DNA of 64,000 nucleotides from Dipteris shenzhenensis (GCA_047967505.1 CM106540.1); one strand, 5' to 3'; shown: positions 22,736 through 34,032, counted from the stretch's first letter. The notes: generated by a model not told the origin, from the sequence alone. A program made the numbers and translations.

Positions 22736-22767
22736 GGCCCCAAAATGAGTTCCCTTTTTCCCTAATG
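22736..22767 (-). repeat. Right terminal inverted repeat
   Basis: The reverse complement reads CATTAGGGAAAAAGGGAA followed by CTCATTTTGGGGCC and matches the left end at 30 of 32 positions. Gene D begins about 330 bases inside it; that 330-base leader is AT-rich with no other feature seen. Confidence 0.88.
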
Positions 22768-23122
22768 GACATGTACGAGATCACTATGAGGGTACACCCT
22801 GCTTCAAATTCAGTTTTGTATTTCTTTTTAGAGAATATGTTCCCAAAGCTATCCCTCTAGTCAGAGGGTTAGTTGTATGCCAACGGGTTGTAGGGATTGT
22901 CTTAAGGCGATGGTCGACGGTCGGCGGGATAATAGTTGACACGTGTTAGTGGATTAGATTGAGGATGGTATGCCTCCGAGTAGGCAGGTTAACGTTAAAG
23001 CAACAGGTGCCAGGATATTCACTCGACAGGATGCGAGTATGGCAATGGTCATAGGGTTAGCGTTAAAGCAACGGGCGATGGGATGGCTTGATACTAGAAT
23101 GGAACCGCTTGGAGGGTGTATC
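22768..23122 (-). other. Leader of the interrupted gypsy relic
   Basis: It lies between the tRNA-Asp primer site and the nested TIR element, the place where a retroelement leader would be. It includes a short internal duplication around GTTAAAGCAACRGG (22990 and 23060). No frame is recognised. Confidence 0.5.
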
Positions 23123-23140
23123 TCCCCGGCAACGGCGCCA
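23123..23140 (-). other. Primer binding site complementary to tRNA-Asp
   Basis: The plus strand reads TCCCCGGCAACGGCGCCA, the usual 3' end of plant tRNA-Asp including CCA. The minus strand therefore carries TGGCGCCGTTGCCGGGGA, the primer site used by many plant Ty3/gypsy elements. This fixes the orientation of the relic: LTR to the right, gag to the left. Confidence 0.85.
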
Positions 23141-23144
23141 AAGA

Positions 23145-23570
23145 TGTGCTATCTGGTGGAGACACGTGTCGTGGGGATGCTGGAAGTGTGCCAATGAAGC
23201 TATTCACTCCCATGCTACTCCTTGAGTGGTACTCCTTGTGGGAGCATTTTGTAGTAAAGCCTTCACTCATGTCACTCGAGTGCCTACTGGATCATAGCAA
23301 TGGGGTTTCCACCAAGAAGAAGGGGGACAGAAAGAGACAGAGGAGGGGGAGGGAAGAAGGGAAGGGGAGGGAAGAAGGAGAATACGGTTAAGGGGAATCA
23401 TGGAAAACACCAAAGGCAAACAAGGAGAGCAAGCGAACCTCAATCTCAACACATGAGCAAGAAGAAATCTTGTATTTCTCAAAGGTTGCATACAATAATG
23501 AAGACCAAAGTCAACCACTTGACCTTTTATACAAGTCACCTTTTGAAGGGAGGGCCAACCCTGTTCCTTG

Positions 23571-23604
<34 letters not shown>

Positions 23605-23800
23605 AAACCACTTGGGCCCATATGGCGCCAAGGCATATGTTGATTCTCACAACCTTTTCTTTGTCTTCAAATGACTCGTGTGTTATCCATATATGGGATC
23701 CAAATGGCTCTTGTGTTATCCTTGCCAATTTGGATGATCCGGACAACTACCTCGATCCTGATCCATTTGCGGCTCAAAACCTGTAGGGTTTGGGCAGGCT
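23145..23800 (-). mobile_element. 5' LTR relic of the minus-strand gypsy element
   Basis: The LTR edge is inferred at 23145, where the plus strand begins TGTGCTATC, four bases from the primer site. On the minus strand TATAAAAGG at about 23533-23541 is a likely LTR promoter. A (CT)n tract occupies about 23573-23602. A homologous but inverted LTR fragment lies at 27560-27800. The outer end near 23800 is approximate because no CA border or target duplication could be fixed. Confidence 0.6.
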
Positions 23801-23893
23801 AGATCTGTTAGCATGTTCAATGGTTGTTAACACGAGGTAGCCCTACTCTATGAAGAGGCCTCTTAAATTGGATGAATGGGAAAATAGTAGCAC

Positions 23894-24313
23894 TTGAGCC
23901 TACTAATCTTGAGATGGTTGAACCCCCAAATGACCCCCAACACTTTCCCAAGGTGCTCTCCAACAAATTGGGACAGTACTTCGAGAGTGACTACAAATGC
24001 AATACTACCCATATCATTCCATGATAAACAAGTAACAACAATCTTGGATGGAGGAGTGAGTGTAAGCATAGTCACTAAGTAGTGCTGGGCCAAGTGGGGG
24101 TGACCTAATATGGATAGCACAAACCTCATAGTCAAATTGGTTGATGGATCAATAGCCCAACCGGTAGGAGTTCTAAGGGACATCAAGATTAAGACTTTCA
24201 GTCTAACCTACCAAGTGTGGTTTGTTTTCATGGACTTCCCCAACCAACCAGATGGCTATGACATTATATTGCGTAGACCTTTCATGCATACTATAGGATT
24301 GGTCCACAACTAG
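23894..24313 (+). pseudogene. Ty3/gypsy aspartic protease relic
   Basis: One frame with two internal stops encodes a retropepsin-like region: TTILDGGVSVSIVTK (active-site loop with DGG), then VKLVDGSIAQPVGVL, the strand pair VWFVFMDFPNQPDGYDIILR and the closing motif RRPFM. It is on the opposite strand from the adjacent LTR, so it belongs to a different insertion. Downstream to about 24500 the frame is too broken to follow. Confidence 0.65.
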
Positions 24314-25489
24314 AGCTCAAATAGAATAAATCTACGTAAGAACGAGCAAGTCATAAGGGTGGATCTCTAGACTTGGAAGGCTCACTGTATCTCCGAGAAT
24401 CTATTTGTGGTGGCAGCAGAATCTGATACTACCAATAGGTCCACATTGGTAAATATGTTCAAGGGATTCCTGAAGATTCTTGGTGTGCTGAGTTAGAAGG
24501 CTCACTAAATTGGATGTATACAATGGACACAATAAAGTCTACTACTACAGGAACTTAGATGATGGACCTTAATAGTAAGCAACCTACCGCCATTACACCT
24601 TTTTACACCGTAAGCGCGGTAGTACCTGATGAAATTGAACCTACCATTAATAATTCCGTTGATACTAAGTAGACATGTATAACTCCATCTCAACTTTGGG
24701 TAGAGCTGACATCAGTAGGTGCAACATGCTATATATAGGCCGTGGCAGATGTTCATCTTCTAGGAAACCTTAGAACATCACGGCCAGGTACTCCTTACAA
24801 TCTATGATTTTGAAATTCAACCCGTAGAACGTACCTCAATTAAGGTTGTTGGTTCTTTAATGTTGAATGTTTCCATGGACAATTACGTTGCGTCTTACAA
24901 GTTTTTTGTAACTATTACAGGTACCTTAATAGAAGCCATGGCTTGGTAAAAGCTAGATCCAAGACAATTACAAAGGGTTGTTTGGTGATGAATCAACCCA
25001 TCAAGATGCTACCAAAGGGACCAGCATCAACATCTACTTCCACCTCTCAACCTCTCAAGAGCCTCAACAAAACAAGGAAGACAAAGAACAAGAGCAACCA
25101 AGCAAGTGTGTGTCCAAAAGGATCTACTAGTGGCCTAAGGGTACTTTCAAGGTTAATCATACATTTGGATTCTGACAAAACCTTGACATCAAAAGCCACC
25201 CCATTGTGTAAATAACAAACCTCAACATTGAAGAACAAAACGATGCCATCCAACAAGAAAGATATAATACAATTGGGTTCCCACAAGGCTACTAGAGGCC
25301 CAGTGATATTACCTTGAAAACACTTATATTTGGTACCCAAGGTACTAGGTGTAACAAGATCACCTCCATCATCTTCAAGCAGCACGACAATGTGCTCAAT
25401 AAAGAGAAGAAGAAATAATGGAGGACAAATGAGAGGCAACCATCAAATTGAGGTCTACCAATTCTAAAAAACTGAGGCAAAGATTGGAG
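24314..25489. other. Decayed retroelement-like sequence, no gene recognised
   Basis: Short plus-strand frames rich in Lys, Ser and Thr (for example 24943-25215) lie in the same direction as the protease relic and may be its decayed continuation. No domain is identified. Confidence 0.35.
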
Positions 25490-26430
25490 AGCAGAACCAC
25501 AAAAACCTACCTTGAAAAACGTAGAACCACAAGAACGTGCTTGCAAGGACAAGGGAAAATTGCCAATAAAGGAGGATCACACATAGAAAATGTCCTCTAG
25601 TTCCTACCAAGTAGTTACACAAGAACTTGTCTCGAAAAAAGAGACAGTAATACAAGAACCTGCTTGACCAATAGTCTATCAAAATGCTACTGAATTCACT
25701 GCATCATCTTCAATTACACAAGAACTTGCCAAGAAAATAGTTGAATCTACCTTGGGAGCTACACAAGTACCTTCCTTAGTAAGAGATTCAGCATCAAGCT
25801 TCACAACAGTTACACAAGAACTTGTCATACCAACCAAGCTAGACACAATGGAAGCCACACAAGAACCTTCCAATGAGAAACTTGGGCTCAACAAAAGTAG
25901 AAGATCTCTAAGACATTGCATTCCTACTCACATTTTCTACAAAGAACATATATTACTTTATTATGGTAATCGAATGGAATTGAAACATGGGAGGGCATAT
26001 ACTTATGATAAAGGCATAAGAAGGTTGGGATGGGGAAGGAACTACTGTAATATTATGACGACAATGTGGATCCATAAGTGTAATCAACACATTAGCCCAG
26101 CTTCTCTTGCTTTCGTCAAGAGAAGCTTCATCCCTCTATAGCCACAATAGGCAAAGTGGAGACCCTAAAAGTTTGAGCCTACAACACCAACAACAAAGAA
26201 TACACTGGACGTAGCCACACAAGAACCTGCTCCTAAAAATGTAGTGACACAAGAACCTACTGCAAGGTCCACAAAGGGCAAGGCAATGAGAATTCAGCGC
26301 CATGATGGGTTTTCCCATGAGGAATTACAAAACCACTCCTTTAGTGCAGCATTCAGTCAACCTCTATAGCAATAGATCTACAAGAACCTATTGCTAATAA
26401 TGGAGTAGATCCAGAAGAACTTGCTTCTAT
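25490..26430 (+). repeat. Degenerate repeats around ACACAAGAACCTGCT (TQEP-type)
   Basis: At least ten variants of ACACAAGAACYTGC occur at irregular spacing between 25505 and 26415. Where a frame stays open (25752-25900) they read VTQELV, ATQEPS and TQVPS, so the repeat was once coding: a Thr-Gln-Glu-Pro motif in a low-complexity protein. Frames are now broken. 26431-27559 contains nothing further that I recognise. Confidence 0.6.
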
Positions 26431-27559
26431 AGTGAAACATACCAGACACCTTAATGGAATGTTGCTACCATGGAAAGAAATGCCTCACCAACAAAGGGTA
26501 TGCAACCCTAATTAATCCATCAAGGTCTAGGTCCAATCGAAGACATATCAACCCCCAGTGTCCCAAGGCACTCCTCCACATATAGAACAACAAGTAGTCC
26601 TACAACTGCTCCAAGGGATGAGTTTGATTGCAAGGTGAATTTGATCACACAAAAATGGATCTGGATGAGTTTCTTGTGCTCCTCAAAGCTTTTTTCCACC
26701 TTCATTTACTAACCCCATCATTCATTAGCTAACTCTAAATCTTGCTCTTCTTTTAATTTTTTCTTATTCTTTTTTTTTTGGTTGCTTATCACTAGTGCCC
26801 ACTTAAATATTTGCATTATCTAATGTAATATCACTTTTAGGACTTTCTAGAATCCAAGATGCAATAAACCTCTTAAGCCATAGTCCTCATTTTAGGAGTT
26901 TGTATGGTGTATTATCATACTTATTTGGATTTGATAAATCGAGCTCCAGATCATGCCACAATCTTATTTGGCTCAAGGAAACTTATAACAAAAGCCCTCA
27001 ATGAACTGTAATCCATCAAATGAATTTAGAAGGAAGCTCTATGTAGAGAAGCAAGACAAAATGTCATGCACAACTCCGGTCGTACCAACATGGCATGTCA
27101 AAGACATAGTCTGATGAGAATTAGATGTCCCACTCACAGCACATATGGGACTTTTTTGCAAAGAAAGAAAATATGGGACTTAAGGAGGTGCATGATAATA
27201 CACTATACTTACTTTGTTAACACTAACATCACTAGGATCTTACAACCCCAACTAACACCTTCCTCCTACTAGCTTACACCGTAGGATTTTGTTTATCGGT
27301 CATAAGTACTCAGCTATAATCCATCGACCCAATGTCTAACCATTGCAATCAATCATGCCATGCCATGCCAATTACAGTGGAATCTGGTGCTACCAGATGA
27401 AATGTCCATCCTCCCATCAACAATTCCATAACAAAGGAGTCACTAAAGCCTTATGAAGCAGTGTAGCCAGGGAAGGTTCCACAAGGGCACAAGAGAATGA
27501 TCTTCAGTGTGACAACCCTCCAACCACGATGACCTTTGCACGATCCATGGGACTACAGG

Positions 27560-27800
27560 ATGGGTGGCATGTTAACCAATTTGGTTAACAATATGCCACC
27601 GTCAGTTGGTGATATCACTTGGTGGATAGTGGCAAGTAGAGCTAGAATTGTGTCTTGGAGCCAAATGGACCCAAGATGATTGTAAAGAGAGTGGCATAAA
27701 GAGAATAGGGTTGGCTTTCCCTTCAAAAGGTGGCATGTATAAGAGGCCAAATGGTTGACTTTGGTCTTCACTTGGTGGTTGCACACATTAGAGTACAACC
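27560..27800 (+). mobile_element. Gypsy LTR fragment, inverted relative to 23145-23800
   Basis: The stretch with CCCTTCAAAAGGTGGC, TATAAGAGG and GGTTGACTTTGGTCTTCA aligns with the minus strand of the LTR near 23500-23620, including the TATA position. It is an isolated fragment; no primer site follows. 27801-28072 has nothing recognised. Confidence 0.6.
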
Positions 27801-28077
27801 AATCTGGAGTTTGGACTCATCACTATAGAACACCCACTTGCACTCATCACTATTTAGGTTTAGGTGAGTCTCAAGGGTAGGCATCTTACTAGAAAGTAAC
27901 AAATAGTCTCATACTCAAGGTCTCAACAATCAAAAACCCCTATCAAGAGTCCACATACACTAGGTGATTAGGCAATACTTTGGTCCAAGGGTCCAATAAG
28001 TCAGCATATACATGTCAGTGCACTCACATCCCTAAGCATATAAGCATAAGATAAAAGTCCACCCCTCATGGTGTCAT

Positions 28078-28365
28078 TGATGGGATATCTCAAGGTGTAT
28101 GCCTCAGGCACACCTTGGTTTCTATGTGTGAGTGCTAGAGGCACAGTTAGGTGCCCATAAGCACAGTTAGGTGGTGGAGAGCCACATAGGATGATTGAGA
28201 GAATCTAGGAGCAGATTGAGGAGATGATTGTGGAGCTCTGAAGTCATCAGTGATGTCAGTGAGCATGTATGAGGTGCCTACTTAAGGACCTCACTCTTCT
28301 TCATTCCATAATGCAAGTATTCTGAGTTTGTGTCCACTCTTTCCTTTCCTTTCAGCTTACCAACA
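28078..28365 (+). repeat. 5' LTR of the gag-only retrotransposon
   Basis: It begins TGATGGGATATC and ends CTTACCAACA, so it has the TG...CA termini of LTRs. It is preceded by GTCAT. Confidence 0.95.
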
Positions 28366-28377
28366 TGGTATCAGAGC
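28366..28377 (+). other. Primer binding site for initiator tRNA-Met
   Basis: TGGTATCAGAGC directly abuts the 5' LTR and is the standard plant copia primer site complementary to the 3' end of tRNA-iMet. Confidence 0.95.
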
Positions 28378-29212
28378 CCTTTGATCCCCCTTGAGCCCAT
28401 TTCTGCCACATCATCATCTTCTTCTTCTCCATTTTCCTCCTTCTTCCCAAAATCTTTGAGAGCTTGGTTCTCCGCCTACAAACGACCATTGCCCAAACCC
28501 TCTGAGCTGGAAACTCCTCTAGTATGGGCGAACTTCCACCTGCAAGCAATTGAGAAAAAAACGTCTCTGTTGGCTGCCATTCTCCAAACAACGAATTTCT
28601 TCTATTGCTCAATACTCCCTGCCTGCTCCGCCATTGCCTGAGCCCTCTTAGGAGTAGATGGGCGACCTCAAGACGAAGATTTTGAGCCATTTTTCAGCTC
28701 ATTTGGTTCAGTAACGAGGGAGAAATCGTCAAAACTTAGGTTCAACCTGTAGCAACTCCCCCAGGCAAAAGTGCGCACCATTTCGTCCAACCTCTGTGCT
28801 GGACCCTCTCTAGTATATGAGCTTTCTTTTGCTTCAGAAAGCCCTCTTTTCCTTGCTTTGAAGAGTGAGCTACAAGCCCTCCAAGTTCAGCCTTTTGGTT
28901 TTGACAGTTTTGGACAAGTTTTTGAAGATGATGCTACATAAAATGCTACTCTAGCATTTCTGGTTTTTTTGAAACTTTCAATAACTTCAGTACAAGTGTG
29001 GCTTCAGTTTTATTTTGAATTGCTAGACCTGGTTTTGATTGGAAAGTATTCATTTTAGTCACTTCTATGAAGCATGTAAGAAGAAGCATCATTGATTGAA
29101 TATTGGTCACTAGTCTTTGCTACATCAACTGCTCATATTTTGGAAGTTTTTCAGTTATTTTTTGCCTTGTAAGAGAGAAAGACACTGCCCAATATCTAGG
29201 TTAGACCCTCTC

Positions 29213-30043
29213 ATGGCTACCCTATTGAATCTAGAGAAGTTCAATGGAAAGGGCTTCCACACATGGCAGATGAAGGTGAAATTTGCATTGATGAGGAAGA
29301 ACCTATGGGGACTTGTCAAACCTACTCCTACCGCTTCTTCTACGGCCTCTAATGCTGGAGAATCCTCAACTCCGACACGACCGGCAAGGGATCCAGCTAG
29401 AGAAGAAAAAGCATATGGTATCATTGCTCTTGCTTTAGGAGATGATTATATTCACCATATCTCTGACTTGGAGTCTCCTTCAGAAGCTTGGCAGAAGCTT
29501 GACATGATTTTTGGTGCTAGCTCTCACATCTCTAAACTATCACTTAAAATCTCTTTCTTTGAATTGAAGATGGCTAGTGGTACTACTTTGACAGCTCATG
29601 TCAACTATATGCGGAGTCTTATGACTCAACTAGCTTCTATCAACTCTCCTATTACTCCAGATGATGCTATGGCAGTGTTACTTAAGAGTATGCCTGAAGA
29701 TTATGATCACATAGTTAGCACTTTGAAAAATCTTCCTAATCCTAATCTTGAAGGTATTATCTCTGCTCTCCAAGAAGAAGAAAGGCATATGGAGCTCAGG
29801 AAAGGCAATGACACTGTTTATGCTGTAAAAGTCCAGAAGGGCAAGTATACCCCTTGCAATCACTGTGGAAAGACAAATCACCTTTCAAAGGACTGCTTCA
29901 AAATTAATCCATGCAAGCACTGTGGCAAGAACAACCATAATGAGAAGTTTTGCAGAGCCAAAGCAAAGACAGAAAATGCAAATCTACTTTCAGTTGAAGA
30001 GCCTCCACAAGATGAGGCATCCTTTGAAGATTATGCATTTTAA
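29213..30043 (+). CDS. Ty1/copia-type Gag polyprotein (capsid and two zinc knuckles)
   Basis: An uninterrupted frame; the ATG at 29213 (MATLLNLEKFNGKGFHTW) is chosen because capsids of this class start in this way, although an ATG at 29117 is in frame. It gives 276 residues. The region up to about 205 is the UBN2/copia gag fold (EAWQKLDMIFGA, MTQLASINSPITPDDAM, LLKSMPEDYDHIV). Two canonical CX2CX4HX4C knuckles follow: CNHCGKTNHLSKDC and CKHCGKNNHNEKFC. The frame ends in an acidic tail and a TAA with no pol behind it. The protein should assemble particles and package the element RNA. Confidence 0.92.
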   Translation: MATLLNLEKFNGKGFHTWQMKVKFALMRKNLWGLVKPTPTASSTASNAGESSTPTRPARDPAREEKAYGIIALALGDDYIHHISDLESPSEAWQKLDMIFGASSHISKLSLKISFFELKMASGTTLTAHVNYMRSLMTQLASINSPITPDDAMAVLLKSMPEDYDHIVSTLKNLPNPNLEGIISALQEEERHMELRKGNDTVYAVKVQKGKYTPCNHCGKTNHLSKDCFKINPCKHCGKNNHNEKFCRAKAKTENANLLSVEEPPQDEASFEDYAF

Positions 30044-30417
30044 AACATCTCTATGTATGCTCCAGATCTCTCTTTTTATGTCAAGATACTCAGCCTGGAT
30101 AGTCCTCCAAAATGAATAAAATAAACTATTGTGTTTTTGTGTGTTTTGTAAACACCTCTGGTCACCTTATGATGTAGGCCATGTGTATGTTTTGCTCCAT
30201 GGTACCTCCTGCAGACATTGTGTGCATGTACATGCAGGGGAGATAACCATTGGAAGGTCTTTTTGTATCCCTTTTGTTTACCTTACACCCAAGGGAACCC
30301 TTGCTAGCATGAGAACCTAGCCATAGATTTATCCTTGACCACCATGAGATGGCATGAGAAACTATGAGACTAGATGTATCCTTGACATAGCCTGAGGCAT
30401 TCCCTTGAGGGAGGGTT

Positions 30418-30705
30418 TGATGGGATATCTCAAGGTGTATGCCTCAGGCACACCTTGGTTTCTATGTGTGAGTGCTAGAGGCACAGTTAGGTGCCCATAA
30501 GCACAGTTAGGTAGTGGAGAGCCACATAGGATGATTGAGAGAATCTAGGAGCAGATTGAGGAGATGATTGTGGAGCTCTGAAGTCATCAGTGATGTCAGT
30601 GAGCATGTATGAGGTGCCTACTTAAGGACCTCACTCTTCTTCATTCCATAATGCAAGTATTCTGAGTTTGTGTCCACTCTTTCCTTTCCTTTCAGCTTAC
30701 CAACA
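30418..30705 (+). repeat. 3' LTR of the gag-only retrotransposon
   Basis: It is identical in length to the 5' LTR with one substitution. It is preceded by the purine tract TTGAGGGAGGG and followed by the GTCAT target duplicate. Confidence 0.95.
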
Positions 30706-30829
30706 GTCATTTCCCAGGTGAGTCATTCTGCCGACCCCACATAGTTAACTGCACCTCCGAAAGTCAAATCAAAGTCAATAAAATGTCCAAATAGTCCAAA
30801 ATTTTCTTAAAATAGTCAACTAGAACAAA

Positions 30830-31110
30830 ACGTTGAAATAAGGCTAATTCAGTACACAGTAAATTAGTAACTCAGTGTGCGCTTAACTGGAACAAAACGT
30901 TGAAATAAGGCTAAAGAATTAGTAACTCAGTACACGCTGAATTGCTAATTCAGCCTTGTGCTGAAATGCTAATTTAACGCCCAAAATAACTTAGTACACG
31001 TGGAAATGGTAACTCAGCTCACGTGGAGATTATTAACTCAATGCCCCGTTAATTCAGCACATGCTGGATTCAGCTAATTCAGAGCACGTTGAAATAGCGA
31101 ATCCGATGCC
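30830..31110. repeat. Dispersed AATTCAGC/GCTGAATT word cluster
   Basis: Many short direct and inverted words (AAAACGTTGAAATAAGGCTA twice at about 30828 and 30894, TAACTCAGTACACG, GCTGAATTGCTAATTCAGC) form a cluster related to 7527-8260. One of them is a perfect inverted repeat around TGCTAA-type centres. It may be the 3' noncoding part of an old retroelement. Confidence 0.55.
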
Positions 31111-31559
31111 TAAAACGTTGAATTAGCTGTTGTTCTGTCAAAATCTCTCCAAAAATCCTACCAGCTTCCTACAACCTATTTCCAGCTTCCAAACTCACAA
31201 ATCTTTATGTCCTCTAGGTCAGTCGACTCCCCAAGTGATTTTTTCAGAATTTATCACTCTTTTAACATGGAGTCCGGCACTTCCTATGATGGTACTGCTA
31301 GCCTCGCCATTCACTCTACCAGACTCACCACCCCTTCCACCACTCCTTCAACTGTTGTAGCTCCCTCTACTTCCACATCCCCATCATCATATATCCCTCC
31401 CTTGTCTCTCTCTCTCCATGCCAAGCCACATCGTTGAAGAAGAGTTGAATCTTGAACCTGAACACCAGCAACAGCCACAAGGGTCTGGCCAACAATAGGC
31501 GAAAGACGACCATAATGGCAGCTCCTCTCTATACAGAGCACTTCGTGACCACAGGTAAC

Positions 31560-33250
31560 ACTTTACCCCTGGGTCAACAATGGCTCGAAGCATTCGATGG
31601 TGTCATGGTCCACTCTTTTTAGTGGTACAAGCCCAACCTGGACTTCTGCTTGGTCTACCACAGCAACCCTTGCTATCAAGACCTGCGAGATCCAGAACTA
31701 GTGCCGTGGATTGGCTCCCCTTCTTTCTCAATCTTAAGCTGGTGGCACAATTTGTGGGTCACTTCGACAACTGGACCAATATAACACATCTAGTGAACGA
31801 GGGAAAGATCATCCAATTCCAGCTCAGTGTTGATGCAATCCGCGTTGTGTTTCGTCTCCCCATAATGACTGAGCCATTCATAAAATAGAATCCGGAGGTC
31901 AACCTAGCTCGCCTTATCGACTGGGATAGCAGAAAGCAGAAGGGAGGAGTCCCCTTTGCCATCATTAAGGACCCCGCATACGTCAAACCCAGGCGAGTCC
32001 TCAGGTTCCTCACAAAGGTGGACATGAATGACCACCATAATATCATAGTGCCCAATCTTCTTCTCCGACTGTCCGATCCCATTCAATACAAGACAAACTG
32101 GGCAGTCTACTTCTACAATGAGCTAAAGCTGGAGTGCCACAAGCTGATGTAGAAGATCGACAACCCAATGCTCTTCATGCCACACTTCACTCACATGCTG
32201 AAGAAGAAATAGCCTCTTCGCCTCTATGGAGCAGTGGACTGCAACCCGCAACCTCTCCAAGCCATGCCTACAGCCACCAAAACAACCAAGCACTCAAGTC
32301 TCAATTGCAGAAGGGCAAGCTGAAGCCCGAAACGAGCAGGAGCGAGCCAAAGCCGCAGCCAAATGGGCCAAGGTCATGGGGCTGAACGCATCAAACATCA
32401 GGTGACTTCCTCCACACCAAATCTGCATATCCTACTCTCGACCTCTCAAGCAGGCAGCAGCAGCCACGAATTGGCCACATCTCCGATTGTGACCCCACCG
32501 AATTGTTGGAATAGCAGCAACTACATCAATAGGAGCCCCTTGAAAAGCAGCTCTATCAGGACCTGCTCTTTATTTTCAACAAACATGCTGGCCCAGGACC
32601 TCAAAGCACACCCCTCAACATCTCTCAACAAATGGATTCGTTGCTAACAAGCATTAAAGGCAAGGCATTGGGCACAAGAAGCTGCTTCCTTCGGCACAGA
32701 CTGGATTGACCTCACTGGAGCTTTGGGCCAATGTGCATCTCCGGTCTATAGCTCTCCAACGGAGTACAAGGAACTCAGAGAAAAGGCCCCCGAGAGAGTC
32801 AGCATTATGGAATAACAATTTATGGATTTCCTGGTGGAGAGCATGCAGATGGCCTTGAATATTTACAAGAGGCGCCTGAAAACCCTAATGGCAACTTTGA
32901 CAGACCTTGCTCTTAGGAAACTCAAGGCCAATGATTTGGCATACGAGCTGATATTGAATGCCACAAGGTTGTGACTCTCCAAGTAGTGGGGGAACACCTG
33001 CAACAAACGGCACAAGTAGACTGCACTACAACCATTGCACTCCGAGAGCAACTCACATTCCTCGAAAGTGAGCTTGTCGCAAAAAAGATGGGCTGACAAG
33101 ACCCTGTGCAAAAATCGATGAAAGCTTCGAGATGTACAAGAACAACGCTGAGCAGGCCCATGCCACTCAGCAGTAGCAAATCAAAGCTCTGCACATGGAC
33201 CTGCACAAACAACATGAAGCAGCTCTAATAACGGTCAGCTCAGCAACTCA
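31560..33250 (+). pseudogene. Decayed coding region, probably retroelement-derived
   Basis: Plus-strand frames with stops encode connected-looking protein: VDWLPFFLNLKLVAQFVGHF, a stop, then NPEVNLARLIDWDSRKQKGG, PRRVLRFLTKVDMNDHHNII and WAVYFYNELKLECHKLM, then Gln/Lys-rich text to about 33250. The style resembles the N-terminal ORF of some plant retroelements, but I do not recognise the family. At least six stops or shifts disable it. 33251-34032 holds nothing recognised. Confidence 0.4.
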
Positions 33251-34032
33251 AGGCCTCCTAGGCCTCCTTTGTAGTCATGCACCCTAAAAAACAGCAAGTG
33301 ATAACACACTCAAACCCCTTCTAGAACATTGGCCCATATTAAACTGAATGATACCTTTCTCACACTATATGAATTAAGATCTGTCAGCTTTTGTCAGATA
33401 CAAATGACTCTATGGAGGTAAGAGGCAGACCTGGTAGATGAAAGCGGGAAAAAATCCATTGCCTATTTTATCACACTAAGAAACAAGCATCTTGATACAT
33501 GTACTAAATAGAAAGACATACGAGAAAATTAAAGAAAGAGTTACCAGCAACCAAAGGCTGCACATCTCACGATATGAGTAACATGGCTTATAACACAGCA
33601 AAAAGGTTTTGAATAAAGGCCAGTCTATTTCAAACTTGACCTATGATTACGCATGTACTGTCTTCATTTTATAAGAATCCATCACAGAGCTCCAAATCAT
33701 GCACTGCATCACGCATCCATCTGTACTCACGTCTCTTAAAGCCAGACATCAATAGATGAGACCAAATTTATGCCAAATCACTGTTCTTATCTTGATATGC
33801 AGGCAAGCATGTTGGGTGTCAGCAAGCGGGGCTTTGACCCAGTTATACCAGAGCTAATGGTCATTCACGCTCATTCAGCATCATTGTAGCACCTTCCTTC
33901 CCAGAATTGAGTTGAGCCTCCAAATGCAAGAACATGTTCAATCTGCTCCCCTCATATGGGCAACTAACTTGCAGAGGGTTGTTTGTAGTCCCCCTTGCTC
34001 TTAAAACCAAGGTACAGTATCGCCCACCTTTA

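Larger units (their letters stand above)
11022..22767. mobile_element. 11.75-kb TIR-bounded DNA element with four spliced genes (histone fold-C48 protease, transposase-like)
   Basis: The ends 11022-11053 and 22736-22767 are inverted copies, 30 of 32 bases identical, each opening CATTAGG followed by a poly-A run, GGGA, CTCATTTTGGGGCC. Between them lie gene A (+), gene B (-), a hairpin array, gene C (+) and gene D (-), filling almost the whole interval. The insertion splits a minus-strand gypsy relic between its primer site and gag. If the element starts at CATTAGG no target duplication is visible; if it starts at GG the flanks are ATTA and TAAT and at most a TA dinucleotide is shared. Near-identical ends, three open genes and a single frameshift in the fourth suggest recent activity. 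The transposon superfamily is not assigned. Confidence 0.85.
28078..30705 (+). mobile_element. Complete gag-only LTR retrotransposon (TR-GAG type, Ty1/copia-like)
   Basis: Two 288-bp LTRs (28078-28365 and 30418-30705) differ at a single base (G at 28173, A at 30513). The target duplication GTCAT is present on both sides (28073-28077 and 30706-30710). The tRNA-iMet primer site directly follows the 5' LTR, and a purine tract (GAGGGAGGG) precedes the 3' LTR by two bases. The only coding region is a gag frame; protease, integrase and reverse transcriptase are absent and there is no room for them. It therefore needs enzymes from another copia element. One difference in 288 bases means a very recent insertion. 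Confidence 0.95.

Noticed and set aside
11016-22773. A longer target-site duplication for the TIR element
   Set aside because: Flanks CTCAAG and GACATG do not match; ATTA/TAAT are inverted and not direct, so only a TA dinucleotide could be shared.
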